From: Schlegelella_A sp963778525 | GTDB taxonomy: Bacteria > Pseudomonadota > Gammaproteobacteria > Burkholderiales > Burkholderiaceae_C | Reading direction: 5' to 3' | Length of the DNA: 64,000 nt | Assembly: GCA_963778525.1 (NCBI GenBank) | Contig: CAVZUJ010000009.1 | Span: 434,001 to 498,000, forward strand | The notes under the pieces: model-generated | What the model saw: only the letters and a program-made list of their open reading frames with translations | Database searches by the model: none | Told to the model about the DNA's origin: nothing | Position numbers and translations under genes: made by a program | In this document: in pieces, positions 1-8,937 of the stretch | Layout of the letters: each line of letters begins with the position of its first letter | Position numbering within the stretch: the stretch's first letter is position 1

Positions 1-333
1 CGCGCTCAGTCTTTCGGCCGTCTTGACCCGATCGATGGTGTGGACCCAGTCGAACTGCTCGGCGACCGGCCGGGTCTTGTTGCTCTGCAGCGGGCCGATG
101 AGTTGCCACTCGACCTGGCCGCGCAAATCGGCCAGCTCGCCGATCTTGTCGAGCGCCTCCTGCACGTAGTTCTCGCCGAAACTTCGCTCGCCGGCGGCAA
201 AAGCCTCGCGCAGCGCGGCTGCGCCCTGGCTCTTGCCCACGACTAGCAGCGTGACGCTTTGCACGGGGCGCCCGGCGCGGGCACAAGCGCTTGCAATGCG
301 TTCGTGCACGCGGGCGAGGTTGTCTGCGATCAT
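1..333 (-). CDS. yggS: YggS-family PLP homeostasis protein (partial, C-terminus beyond left edge)
   Basis: Read from the reverse strand, an open frame starts at ATG 333 and runs off the left edge, giving 111 residues. The translation begins MIADNLARVHERI and contains LLVVGKSQ, with the PLP-binding Lys seen in YggS/PROSC proteins, then FGENYVQEA and WQLIGPLQSNK, both hallmark motifs of the family. YggS binds pyridoxal phosphate and affects vitamin B6 and amino-acid homeostasis without a known enzymatic reaction. It is divergent from pilT, an arrangement common in Burkholderiales and Pseudomonas. The last half of the protein is outside the window. Confidence 0.93.
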   Translation of the reverse strand, partial: MIADNLARVHERIASACARAGRPVQSVTLLVVGKSQGAAALREAFAAGERSFGENYVQEALDKIGELADLRGQVEWQLIGPLQSNKTRPVAEQFDWVHTIDRVKTAERLSA

Positions 334-404
334 TGCGTTACCGTTGCGCCTCAGGAGCGCCGCGACCCCTGTCGCTGCGAGCCGGCGCCACTCCCGGAAG
401 ATCC

Positions 405-1448
405 ATGGACATCACCCAACTGCTGGCGTTTTCCGTCAAGAACAAGGCCTCGGACCTGCACCTTTCCGCAGGCCTGCCGCCGATGATCCGCGTTCACGGC
501 GACGTGCGCCGCATCAATGTCGACCCGCTCGAGCACAAGCAAGTGCACGACATGGTGTACGACATCATGAACGACTCGCAGCGCAAGAACTACGAAGAGA
601 CGCTGGAGTGCGATTTCTCCTTCGAGATCCAGGGCCTGGCGCGCTTTCGGGTCAATGCGTTCAACCAGAACCGCGGCGCCGGCGCCGTGTTCCGGACCAT
701 TCCCTCCAAGATCCTGACGCTCGAGCAGCTCAACTGCCCGCCTGTCTTCGCCGAGCTCGCGGTCAAGCCGCGCGGCATGGTGCTGTGCACCGGCCCGACC
801 GGCTCCGGCAAGTCGACGACGCTCGCGGCGATGGTGAACCATCTCAACGAAACCGAGTTCGGCCACGTGCTGACGGTCGAAGACCCGATCGAGTTCGTGC
901 ACGAGTCGAAGAAGTGCCTGATCAACCAGCGCGAGGTCGGACCGCACACCCTGTCGTTCGCCAACGCCCTGCGCTCGGCGCTGCGCGAAGACCCGGACGC
1001 GATCCTGGTCGGCGAAATGCGCGACCTGGAAACGATTCGCCTGGCACTGACGGCGGCGGAAACCGGCCACCTGGTCTTCGGCACGCTGCACACGTCGAGC
1101 GCCGCGAAGACGGTGGACCGCATCGTCGACGTCTTCCCGGCCGCGGAAAAGGAAATGGTTCGCGCCATGCTTTCGGAGTCGCTGATCGGCGTCATCTCGC
1201 AGACGCTGTGCAAGACCAAGGACGGCGCCGGCCGGGTGGCGGCGCACGAGATCATGCTGGGCACGGCGGCCATCCGCAACCTGATCCGCGAAAGCAAGAT
1301 CGCCCAGATGTACTCGGCGATCCAGACCGGCAACAACCTCGGCATGCAGACGCTCGACCAGAACCTCGCCGACCTGGTGCGGCGTAATATCGTTTCCCCA
1401 GCGGAAGCGCGCAGCAAGGCGAAGTTCCCGGAAAACTTCCCGGGATGA
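405..1448 (+). CDS. pilT: Type IV pilus retraction ATPase PilT
   Basis: A 347-residue protein, the usual PilT length. It starts MDITQLLAFSV at ATG 405; longer upstream frames run over the yggS leader and are not needed. The N-terminal PAS-like half carries ASDLHLSAG. The RecA-like half has Walker A GPTGSGKST (residues 130-138), the Walker B/Asp-box region DAILVGEMRD (about 199-208) and the His box GHLVFGTLHT (221-230). The C-terminal AIRNLIRE motif is diagnostic of PilT. The hexameric cytoplasmic ATPase disassembles pilin and retracts type IV pili, powering twitching and DNA uptake. pilU follows after 96 bp. Confidence 0.97.
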   Translation: MDITQLLAFSVKNKASDLHLSAGLPPMIRVHGDVRRINVDPLEHKQVHDMVYDIMNDSQRKNYEETLECDFSFEIQGLARFRVNAFNQNRGAGAVFRTIPSKILTLEQLNCPPVFAELAVKPRGMVLCTGPTGSGKSTTLAAMVNHLNETEFGHVLTVEDPIEFVHESKKCLINQREVGPHTLSFANALRSALREDPDAILVGEMRDLETIRLALTAAETGHLVFGTLHTSSAAKTVDRIVDVFPAAEKEMVRAMLSESLIGVISQTLCKTKDGAGRVAAHEIMLGTAAIRNLIRESKIAQMYSAIQTGNNLGMQTLDQNLADLVRRNIVSPAEARSKAKFPENFPG

Positions 1449-1455
1449 CGGTGAA

Positions 1456-1510
1456 CCCCCAAGACGCCTGCGGCGTCGCCCCCCCGAGGGGGAGCTCGGT
1501 CCGCTTGGGG
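1456..1510. repeat. GC-rich structured intergenic repeat between pilT and pilU
   Basis: An outer stem pairs CCCCAAG (1457-1463) with CTTGGGG (1504-1510). Inside it are two hairpins: GACGCC-TGC-GGCGTC (1463-1477) and a C5-GA-G5 hairpin just after. The fold is therefore a three-way junction. From memory, very similar elements recur between genes in Comamonadaceae and Rubrivivax-type genomes. It could be a REP-like element or attenuate read-through from pilT into pilU. The pairings are read from the sequence; its repetitive nature in this genome cannot be tested here. Confidence 0.6.
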
Positions 1511-1544
1511 CGGCCCGGCGCTGACCGAGACACGAAGGACTGAC

Positions 1545-2681
<1,137 letters not shown>

Positions 2682-2703
2682 CTGGGCGCTTCGCTGATTT
2701 CTA

Positions 2704-2734
2704 AACGGCCTCTTGCGAGGCCGTTATCATTTTT
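2704..2734 (+). terminator. Rho-independent terminator after pilU
   Basis: A perfect 9-bp stem AACGGCCTC (2704-2712) and GAGGCCGTT (2717-2725) closes a TTGC loop, followed by ATCATTTTT. It lies 22 bp past the pilU stop and only 4 bp before the next start codon at 2738, so the downstream gene must use a promoter or ribosome entry overlapping the terminator. Confidence 0.8.
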
Positions 2735-2737
2735 GCC

Positions 2738-3631
2738 ATGAGCACGAAAACCTACGAATCGACTCCGTCGCGCAAAGTGGCCTTCATCGGCCTCGGTGTC
2801 ATGGGCTATCCGATGGCCGGGCACCTGGCGGCGGCCGGCCACCGCGTCACGGTCTACAACCGCACGGCCGCGAAAGCCAGCGAATGGGTGAAGGCCCATG
2901 GCGGCGCCAGCGCACCGACCCCCGCAGCCGCCGCTGATGGCGCCGACATCGTCTTCGCCTGCGTCGGCAACGACGATGACCTGCGCGCGGTGACGACCGG
3001 CAGCGACGGCGCGTTCGCCCTCATGCAGCAGGGCGCGATCTTCGTCGACCACACCACCGCTTCGGCCAGCGTTGCGCGCGAGCTCGCGGCCGAAGCAAAA
3101 CGGCTCGGCTTCGCCTTCATCGACGCGCCGGTCTCGGGCGGCAATCTCGGTGCCGTCAATGGCGCCCTCACCGTCATGTGCGGCGGCGAGCCGGCCGCCT
3201 TCGACCTCGTGCGCCCGGTGGCCATGGCCTTTGCGAAGGCGATGACCCTGCTCGGCCCGAGCGGCTCGGGGCAGCTGGCCAAGATGGTCAACCAGATCGC
3301 GATCGCGGGACTGGTGCAGGGCCTCTCGGAGGCCATCGCCTTCGGCCAGAAGGCCGGGCTCGACATGAACGCGGTGCTCGGTGTCATCGGCAAGGGCGCG
3401 GCCCAGAGCTGGCAGATGGACAACCGCGGCCCGACCATGATCGAAGGCAAGTTCGACTTCGGCTTCGCCGTCGACTGGATGCGAAAGGATCTCGGCATCG
3501 CGCTCGAAGAGGCGAGCCACAACGGCGCCCGCCTGCCGGTGACCGCGCTCGTCGATCAGTTCTACGCCGATGTCCAGGCCGCCGGCGGCAAGCGCTACGA
3601 CACCTCGAGCCTGATCAAGCGGCTCGCCTAG
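2738..3631 (+). CDS. NAD(P)-dependent beta-hydroxyacid dehydrogenase (3-hydroxyisobutyrate dehydrogenase family)
   Basis: A 297-residue member of the beta-hydroxyacid dehydrogenase family (HIBADH, tartronate semialdehyde reductase, GLYR). The Rossmann dinucleotide site is GLGVMG (18-23). The substrate-binding motif DAPVSGG lies at 129-135 and the catalytic Lys at about 182 in GQLAKMVNQ. It should oxidise or reduce a small beta-hydroxy acid or semialdehyde with NAD(P)(H). The exact substrate (3-hydroxyisobutyrate, tartronate semialdehyde or succinic semialdehyde) cannot be told from sequence alone. It stands alone, convergent with dolP 3 bp away, so it gets no operon clue. Confidence 0.88.
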   Translation: MSTKTYESTPSRKVAFIGLGVMGYPMAGHLAAAGHRVTVYNRTAAKASEWVKAHGGASAPTPAAAADGADIVFACVGNDDDLRAVTTGSDGAFALMQQGAIFVDHTTASASVARELAAEAKRLGFAFIDAPVSGGNLGAVNGALTVMCGGEPAAFDLVRPVAMAFAKAMTLLGPSGSGQLAKMVNQIAIAGLVQGLSEAIAFGQKAGLDMNAVLGVIGKGAAQSWQMDNRGPTMIEGKFDFGFAVDWMRKDLGIALEEASHNGARLPVTALVDQFYADVQAAGGKRYDTSSLIKRLA

Positions 3632-3634
3632 GGC

Positions 3635-4324
3635 CTAGGGCTTGGCCGGCGGCGACGAGATCGCCGGCGTGGCCGCTGGCGAATCCGGCTTGGCGAGGCT
3701 CTTCGGCTCGGTGTTGGCGAGATCCGACTCGGTCACGATCTCGAACACCCGCACCACCTTGGCAACGCCGCTGACGCCGCGCGCGATCTCGGTGGCGCGA
3801 TGGGCCTCGCGCTCGGTGACGCGCCCCATCAGATAGACCACGCCGCGATGCGTCACCACCTTGATGGAGTTGGCGAACAGGTCCTTGGCATCGACGAAGC
3901 TCGCCTTCACCTTGGCCGTGGTGTAGCTGTCCTTGCTGCGCTCGCTGAAGGTATCGAGCGGGCCAACCGTCAGCTCGTTGACAACGGAGCTGACGTTGGT
4001 GATGCGCGCCACCGTCTGCTCGGCCGTCGTCTTGTCGGCATCTGTCGGCACCTCGCCGGTGAGAAGCACCATGCGGTTGTAGCTTGTCGTGGTGACCCGG
4101 GCGCGGTCGCCGAAGGCTTCGCTCATCCGGCCGTCGGCCTTGAGCACGATGGTCTCATCGTCGACCTGCGTCCCGGTGGTGCGCCGATCGACCGACACCA
4201 TGGCGCCGGCGACAACGGCGCCTCCGACGAGGAGCGCACACCCCGACAGCGAAGAGGCTGCGAGCAGCACCCCGGCAAGACGCAAGGCGCCGCTACGGCG
4301 CAGGAAAGTGAACGGTCGGATCAT
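3635..4324 (-). CDS. dolP: BON-domain outer-membrane lipoprotein DolP (YraP)
   Basis: A 229-residue lipoprotein. I start it at ATG 4324 (MIRPFTFLRR) because this gives a clean signal peptide ending in lipobox LSGC (Cys29); an upstream start would add a non-hydrophobic extension. Two BON domains follow, at about residues 55-125 and 130-200. DolP binds anionic phospholipid and supports outer-membrane integrity and BAM function. Its start overlaps the stop of the SIS-domain gene (ATGA), so the two are translationally coupled. The order yraN-SIS-dolP divergent from rsmI matches the E. coli yraL-yraN-diaA-yraP neighbourhood, lacking lpoA. The C-terminal tail after the second BON domain is Pro/Ala/Ser-rich. 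Confidence 0.92.
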   Translation of the reverse strand: MIRPFTFLRRSGALRLAGVLLAASSLSGCALLVGGAVVAGAMVSVDRRTTGTQVDDETIVLKADGRMSEAFGDRARVTTTSYNRMVLLTGEVPTDADKTTAEQTVARITNVSSVVNELTVGPLDTFSERSKDSYTTAKVKASFVDAKDLFANSIKVVTHRGVVYLMGRVTEREAHRATEIARGVSGVAKVVRVFEIVTESDLANTEPKSLAKPDSPAATPAISSPPAKP

Positions 4325-4923
4325 GTGTTTTCCTGCTCCCCGAGCAGTTGCAGGTCGACCGCATCGCACAGACAGTGCAGCACGAGCAGATGCACCTCCT
4401 GGATGCGCGCCGTGCGTTCATGCGGAACGCAGATATGGACATCGGTCTCGGTCAGCCGCTCGCGCATCTTGCCGCCGCCGTTGCCGGTGAGCGCGACCAC
4501 GGTCATTTCCTTGCGATGCGCGGCATCGACGGCAGCCAGGACATTGCCCGAGTTGCCGCTCGTCGACATGGCCAGCAGGACGTCGCCGGGCGCACCGAGC
4601 GCTTCGACCTGCTTGGAGAAAATCACTTCGTAGCCGTAATCGTTGCCGACCGCGGTGAGGATCGAGGTGTCGACGGTGAGCGCGATCGCCGCCAGGCCGG
4701 GCCGCTCGCGCTCGAAACGGCCGACGAATTCGGCCGCGAAATGCTGCGCATCGGCGGCCGAGCCGCCGTTGCCGCAAGCCAGCACCTTGCCGCCGCCGGT
4801 GATGCTGCCGACGAGCGCGCTGACCGCATCGGCGATCGGCTTGCAGAGCAGCTCGGCGGCGGCGTACTTGAGGTCGGCGCTATCGAAGAACTGCTGCTGG
4901 ATACGTTGTTCAAGCATGGTCAC
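4321..4923 (-). CDS. gmhA: SIS-domain phosphoheptose isomerase / DiaA-type protein
   Basis: A 200-residue SIS-domain protein. GNGGSAADAQH (51-61) and a following Glu65, plus the late RIQEVH...LH segment, keep the His/Glu/Gln residues that form the GmhA active site, so it may isomerise sedoheptulose 7-phosphate for LPS core heptose. Its position between yraN and dolP is that of E. coli DiaA, which binds DnaA and tunes replication initiation. The residues favour a catalytically able GmhA-like enzyme, while the context favours a DiaA role; both may hold. A second in-frame ATG lies two codons in (MLEQR). Its stop overlaps the dolP start. Confidence 0.88.
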   Translation of the reverse strand: MTMLEQRIQQQFFDSADLKYAAAELLCKPIADAVSALVGSITGGGKVLACGNGGSAADAQHFAAEFVGRFERERPGLAAIALTVDTSILTAVGNDYGYEVIFSKQVEALGAPGDVLLAMSTSGNSGNVLAAVDAAHRKEMTVVALTGNGGGKMRERLTETDVHICVPHERTARIQEVHLLVLHCLCDAVDLQLLGEQENT

Positions 4924-4967
4924 CGATCATATGACACGCATTTCGCACGTCGGTTCACTCGGGTGTG

Positions 4968-5345
4968 TCAGGACGCGTCGAAAGCCGCCCGAAGCCACTC
5001 GATGCGATCGCCTTCGACGCTGACGACATCGAACCGGCAGGGCGGCGGCGTTGCGAAGCGGCGCAGGTAGTGGCTGGCCGCGAACACCAGGCTTCGCTGC
5101 TTGACTGCGCCGACGCTCGCGGCGGCGCCGCCGTGGCGGGCATCGCGACGCGCCCGCACCTCGACGAAGACGAGCGTGCCGTCGGTGTCGCGCACGATCA
5201 GGTCGACTTCGCCGCCGCGGGCCCGCGGGCCGCGGGCGACCCGATAATTGCGCGCGACCGGCACCAGTCCGTGGGCGACGAGATGGGCCAGGGCGCGCGC
5301 TTCGGCAGCGTCGCCAAGGGCACGGGTCGTGGGCTGAGTCGTCAT
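4968..5345 (-). CDS. yraN: UPF0102 family YraN, endonuclease-like fold
   Basis: A 125-residue protein taken from MTTQPTTRALG at ATG 5345; the longer frame to 5393 would overlap the rsmI start. GDAAEARALAHL, GGEVDLIVRD and LVFVEVRAR are the conserved UPF0102 blocks. The E-x-D...VEVR arrangement resembles a Holliday-junction-resolvase or PD-(D/E)XK fold, though the biochemical role of the family is not settled. It is the first gene of the yraN-SIS-dolP unit and is divergent from rsmI with 46 bp between starts. Confidence 0.9.
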   Translation of the reverse strand: MTTQPTTRALGDAAEARALAHLVAHGLVPVARNYRVARGPRARGGEVDLIVRDTDGTLVFVEVRARRDARHGGAAASVGAVKQRSLVFAASHYLRRFATPPPCRFDVVSVEGDRIEWLRAAFDAS

Positions 5346-5391
5346 GATCTCGTGCGGAAGGGCTTCACCGTTGGCCGATCGATCGATCCTC

Positions 5392-6312
5392 ATGCAGGCC
5401 GCGGACGAGGCCGCCGCCGCTCAGCAGTATCCCGCGCCGGCGCTCTACGTCGTCGCCACCCCGATCGGCAATCTTGCCGACATCACGCTGCGCGCCCTGC
5501 ACGTGCTCTCGCTCGTCGATGCCATCGCCTGCGAGGACACCCGGCACAGCACGACGCTGCTGCGCCACTTCGACATCACCCGGCCGCTGATCGCCGTGCA
5601 CGAGCACAACGAGCGGGCGGCGGCCGCCGAGGTCGTGGTGCGCCTGGGCCGCGGCGAGCGCGTCGCCTGCATCAGCGACGCCGGCACGCCGGCGATCAGC
5701 GATCCCGGCGCGGCGCTGGTGGCCGCGGTGCGCGAGGCGGGCCATCGCGTCGTGCCCATTCCCGGCGCCAGCAGTGCCCTGGCGGCGCTCGCCGTGGCCG
5801 GCGACGCGAGCCGGGGGGGCTTTTGTTTCGTCGGCTTTCTTCCCTCGCGCGGCAAGGAGCGGTCCACGGCGCTGCTGGCATGCGCCCGAGCGCCGATGAC
5901 GCAGGTTCTTTTCGAGGCGCCGCACCGCATCGAATCGCTCGCCCAAGCCTTGGCGCAGGCCTGTCCAGCCCGTGCACTCAGCCTGTGCCGCGAGTTGACG
6001 AAGCAGTTCGAGACGGTGATGACGCTGCCGGCACGTGACCTGCCGGCCTGGCTTGGCGCCGATCCGAATCGGGTGCGCGGCGAGTTCGTGGTCGTCCTCC
6101 ACGGCCAGGCCATCGACGGCGCCGCCGATGGCGACGACGCGCATGACGCGTTGCTCACGCCGCTGCTCGCCGTGCTGCCGCTCAAGCAGGCGGTCGCGGT
6201 TGCGTCCCAGATCGGCGGGGTGCCGCGCAACCCGCTCTACGAACGCGCGCTGCAACTGAAGGCCCGCAAGCCCCCGGTCGGCGACGCGGCCTTGCCGGAC
6301 GAGGATCGGTGA
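5392..6312 (+). CDS. rsmI: 16S rRNA (cytidine1402-2'-O)-methyltransferase RsmI
   Basis: About 306 residues from ATG 5392 (MQAADEAA); an upstream ATG at 5344 would reach into yraN. The tetrapyrrole-methylase-type fold is clear: LYVVATPIGNLADITLRAL, CEDTRHS, ACISDAGTPAISDPG and IPGASSALAALA. RsmI uses SAM to 2'-O-methylate C1402 in the 16S rRNA decoding centre. A long C-terminal segment ends PPVGDAALPDEDR. The gene is divergent from yraN, as in E. coli (yraL/yraN), and lies 49 bp before tldD on the same strand. Confidence 0.95.
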   Translation: MQAADEAAAAQQYPAPALYVVATPIGNLADITLRALHVLSLVDAIACEDTRHSTTLLRHFDITRPLIAVHEHNERAAAAEVVVRLGRGERVACISDAGTPAISDPGAALVAAVREAGHRVVPIPGASSALAALAVAGDASRGGFCFVGFLPSRGKERSTALLACARAPMTQVLFEAPHRIESLAQALAQACPARALSLCRELTKQFETVMTLPARDLPAWLGADPNRVRGEFVVVLHGQAIDGAADGDDAHDALLTPLLAVLPLKQAVAVASQIGGVPRNPLYERALQLKARKPPVGDAALPDEDR

Positions 6313-6361
6313 ACGACGACCGCCTTCTACAATTCGTCCTCGACTCCCGAAGGCGCGCTCC

Positions 6362-7837
6362 ATGATTTCCCGCGAACCCACGATCGAGCGCCTCGTCATC
6401 GCGCGGTCGCTGCTGCTCGAGCCTTTCGGCCTCAGCGAGGCCACGCTTGCCAGAGCGCTCGCGAGCATCTCCACGCATCGGATCGATGACGCCGATCTGT
6501 ACTTCCAGTACACCCGCAGCGAAGGCTGGAGCCTCGAGGAGGGCATCGTCAAGAGCGGCAGCTTCGGCATCGATCAGGGCGTCGGCGTCCGCGCGGTGGC
6601 CGGCGAGAAGACGGCGTTCGCATACTCGGACGACATCTCCGAGGCCGCGTTGATGGATGCGGCGCGCACGGTGCGCACGATCGCCGCCGCCGGGCAGAGT
6701 CGCAAGGTCAAGGTCGGCCGCGCGCATGCCGTCGCCGGCAGCCGCGCCCTCTACGCGCCGATGGACCCGATCGGCACGCTCGACAGTGTCCAGAAGGTGG
6801 CCTTGCTCGAGAAGGTCGAGCGCCTCGCGCGCGCCAAGGACCCGCGCATCGTGCAGGTGATGGCGAGCCTGGCCGGCGAATACGACGTGGTGCTCGTCGC
6901 GCGCGCCGACGGCACGATCGCCGCCGACGTGCGGCCGCTGGTGCGCCTGTCGGTCTCGGTCATCGCCGAGCAGACGCAAGAGGGCGTGGTGCGGCGCGAA
7001 TCCGGCAACGGCGGCGGCGGCGGACGCTTCGGTTTCGGTTATTTCCAGGACGCGGTGATCGAAGGCTACGTGCACGACGCCGTCAACGCCGCGCTCACCA
7101 ACCTCGAGTCGCGCCCGGCCAAGGCTGGCGAGATGAGCGTGGTGCTGGGGCCCGGCTGGCCGGGCGTGCTGCTGCATGAAGCGATCGGCCACGGCCTCGA
7201 GGGCGACTTCAACCGCAAGGGCGCCAGCGCCTTCACCGGCCGCATCGGCCAGCGCGTCGCGGCCAAGGGCGTGACTGTCCTCGACGACGGCACGATCCCC
7301 GACCGGCGCGGCTCGCTCAACGTCGACGACGAAGGCAATGCGACGCAGAAGAACATCCTCATCGAAGACGGCATCCTCAAGGGCTACATCCAGGACTCGA
7401 TGAATGCGCGCCTGATGAAGGTCGCGCCCACCGGCAACGGTCGGCGCGAGAGCTATGCCGCAGTGCCGATGCCACGCATGACCAATACCTACATGCTGGG
7501 CGGCGACAAAAGCCGGGATGAGATCGTCGCAGGTCTGAAGCGCGGCCTCTACGCAACCAATTTCGGCGGCGGCCAGGTCGACATCACGAGCGGCAAATTC
7601 GTGTTCTCGGCAAGCGAGGCTTTCTGGGTCGAGAACGGCAAGATCCAGTACCCCGTCAAGGGCGCGACGCTGATCGGCAACGGCCCGGACGCGCTGACCC
7701 GCGTCAGCGCCATCGGCAACGACATGCGCCTGGACCCGGGCGTCGGCGTCTGCGGCAAGGAAGGCCAGAGCGTGCCCGTCGGCGTCGGCCAGCCGACGCT
7801 GCGCATCGACCGGCTTACGGTCGGCGGCACCGCCTAG
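6362..7837 (+). CDS. tldD: Metalloprotease subunit TldD
   Basis: A 491-residue protein matching TldD/PmbA-family length (about 480). The zinc motif HEAIGH lies at 272-277, with the family-typical GLEGDF directly after. Other marks are SWSLEEGIVK-like N-terminal sequence, DDEGNATQKN and the Gly-rich C-terminus. With TldE (PmbA) it forms a heterodimeric protease that degrades unfolded peptides and matures microcin B17 or pyrroloquinoline precursors in some species. tldE is not in the window. A plausible -10 (CTACAAT) lies in the short gap after rsmI. Confidence 0.95.
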   Translation: MISREPTIERLVIARSLLLEPFGLSEATLARALASISTHRIDDADLYFQYTRSEGWSLEEGIVKSGSFGIDQGVGVRAVAGEKTAFAYSDDISEAALMDAARTVRTIAAAGQSRKVKVGRAHAVAGSRALYAPMDPIGTLDSVQKVALLEKVERLARAKDPRIVQVMASLAGEYDVVLVARADGTIAADVRPLVRLSVSVIAEQTQEGVVRRESGNGGGGGRFGFGYFQDAVIEGYVHDAVNAALTNLESRPAKAGEMSVVLGPGWPGVLLHEAIGHGLEGDFNRKGASAFTGRIGQRVAAKGVTVLDDGTIPDRRGSLNVDDEGNATQKNILIEDGILKGYIQDSMNARLMKVAPTGNGRRESYAAVPMPRMTNTYMLGGDKSRDEIVAGLKRGLYATNFGGGQVDITSGKFVFSASEAFWVENGKIQYPVKGATLIGNGPDALTRVSAIGNDMRLDPGVGVCGKEGQSVPVGVGQPTLRIDRLTVGGTA

Positions 7838-7918
7838 GCTCGGGCGAGCCGGGCGCCGGGTCGTCGCGAGCCCGGCCGTGCCTCGCGGCGCGGCGAACCA
7901 GGTGAGCGTCGGGGAACC

Positions 7919-8701
7919 CTAGACGACGCGGACGTCGAGCGTCGGCAAGCCGGCGATGAAGCCCTGCATGACATCACCCGGAACGACCGGCCCGACGTTC
8001 TCCGGCGTGCCGCTGTAGATCAGATCGCCCGGCATCAGCTCGAAGGCCTGCGAGAGCTTCGAGATCTGCTCGGCGACGTTCCACGTCATCTGGCTCAGGT
8101 CGGCGCTCTGCTTGACGACACCGTTGACCTTCAGCGTGATCGCCCCTTTCGTGAAGTGGCCGACGTCGGCGACGCGGTGCAGCGGCCCCATCGGCGCCGA
8201 GTGGTCGAAGCTCTTGCCGATCTCCCACGGCTTCTTCTCGTCGCCCATCGCGCGCTGCAGGTCGCGCCGGGTCATGTCGAGACCGATGGTGTATCCGTAG
8301 ACGAGGCCGAGCGCCTGCTCGACAGGCACGTTCTTGCCGCCCTTGTCGAGCGCCGCGACGAGCTCGATCTCGTAGTGGTAGTTCTTCGTCAGCGTCGGGT
8401 ACGGGTGATCGGCGGTGGTACCCGGCGCTACATATTGAATGGCATCACTCGGCTTTTGAAAGAAGAACGGTGGCTCGCGCGTCGGATCCGACCCCATCTC
8501 GCGCGCATGCGCGGCGTAGTTGCGACCGATGCAGTAGATCCGGCGAACCGGAAACAAGTCGCTCGTTCCAGCGACCGGCAGCATGGGCTGGGCGACGCTG
8601 AAGATCGGCCGCGAACTCGCGGGCGCGGCGCTGTTCGCGCAGCCCGCGAGCGCGGCCAGGCCCGTGGCCGCACCGGCCGACAACACTCTTCTTCGTTCCA
8701 T
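7919..8701 (-). CDS. Fumarylacetoacetate-hydrolase family protein with Tat/lipoprotein-like N-terminus
   Basis: About 260 residues from ATG 8701 (MERRRVLSAG). The catalytic FAH fold is clear: IYCIGRNYAAHAREMG, PPFFFQKPSDAIQ, YEIELVAALD, GYTIGLDMTRRDLQ, KSFDHSAPMGP and DLIYSGTPENVGPV. It most resembles fumarylpyruvate or acylpyruvate hydrolases (FAHD1-like). The oddity is the N-terminus: RRRVLSAG, then a hydrophobic stretch ending LAGC, which reads as a twin-arginine signal with a lipobox. FAH enzymes are normally cytoplasmic. A later ATG would remove the signal but also part of the mature protein. It is divergent from the aroG leader. Confidence 0.85.
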   Translation of the reverse strand: MERRRVLSAGAATGLAALAGCANSAAPASSRPIFSVAQPMLPVAGTSDLFPVRRIYCIGRNYAAHAREMGSDPTREPPFFFQKPSDAIQYVAPGTTADHPYPTLTKNYHYEIELVAALDKGGKNVPVEQALGLVYGYTIGLDMTRRDLQRAMGDEKKPWEIGKSFDHSAPMGPLHRVADVGHFTKGAITLKVNGVVKQSADLSQMTWNVAEQISKLSQAFELMPGDLIYSGTPENVGPVVPGDVMQGFIAGLPTLDVRVV

Positions 8702-8746
8702 GAATCGTCTCCTCGCTGGATTGACCGCGGCGCAGATTCGCCGTGC

Positions 8747-8752
8747 TACATT
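8747..8752 (+). promoter_or_regulatory. Candidate -10 element for the aroG leader transcript
   Basis: TACATT lies 8 bp before the leader-peptide ATG at 8760. A TTGACC at 8721-8726 could be the -35 but leaves a 20-bp spacer, longer than ideal. A start only a few bases before the leader peptide would be compact. This is a weak pattern-based call; the attenuator itself is much better supported. Confidence 0.35.
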
Positions 8753-8759
8753 CGCGCCC

Positions 8760-8834
8760 ATGTTCTCGCGCAACTGGTTCTTTGCGTATTTTGCGTTCTC
8801 GCACCGCCCGGCGGATGGAGAGGCTAGACGCTAG
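8760..8834 (+). CDS. Phe/Tyr-rich leader peptide of the aroG attenuator
   Basis: A 24-codon frame beginning MFSRNWFFAYFAFSHR and ending at TAG 8832-8834. Five of the first 13 codons are Phe, with one Tyr and one Trp, which is the signature of an aromatic-amino-acid leader peptide. It sits just upstream of a strong terminator and an alternative antiterminator pairing, in front of DAHP synthase. Stalling at Phe (or Tyr) codons under starvation would leave 8807-8814 free to pair with 8864-8871. The peptide is inferred to act only through its translation. Confidence 0.85.
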   Translation: MFSRNWFFAYFAFSHRPADGEARR

Positions 8835-8894
8835 ACCGAAACAGCGCAGACCGAACTCCAAAACCGCCGGGCAACCCCCGGCGGTTTTCTTTTT
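8807..8894 (+). promoter_or_regulatory. Transcription attenuator controlling aroG (antiterminator/terminator)
   Basis: The terminator has a 12-bp stem: AAAACCGCCGGG (8860-8871) pairs with CCCGGCGGTTTT (8877-8888), loop CAACC, then CTTTTT (8889-8894). The antiterminator is CCCGGCGG (8807-8814), which lies inside the leader peptide and is perfectly complementary to CCGCCGGG (8864-8871), the 5' arm of the terminator. A ribosome stalled at Phe codons 7, 8 or 11 would leave 8807-8814 exposed and favour antitermination; one reaching the stop at 8834 would cover it and allow termination. This is classical ribosome-mediated attenuation. Confidence 0.85.
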
Positions 8895-8937
8895 GGCGAG
8901 CGCGACATCGAATCGCATCGAAGGAAAGCCCGACACC

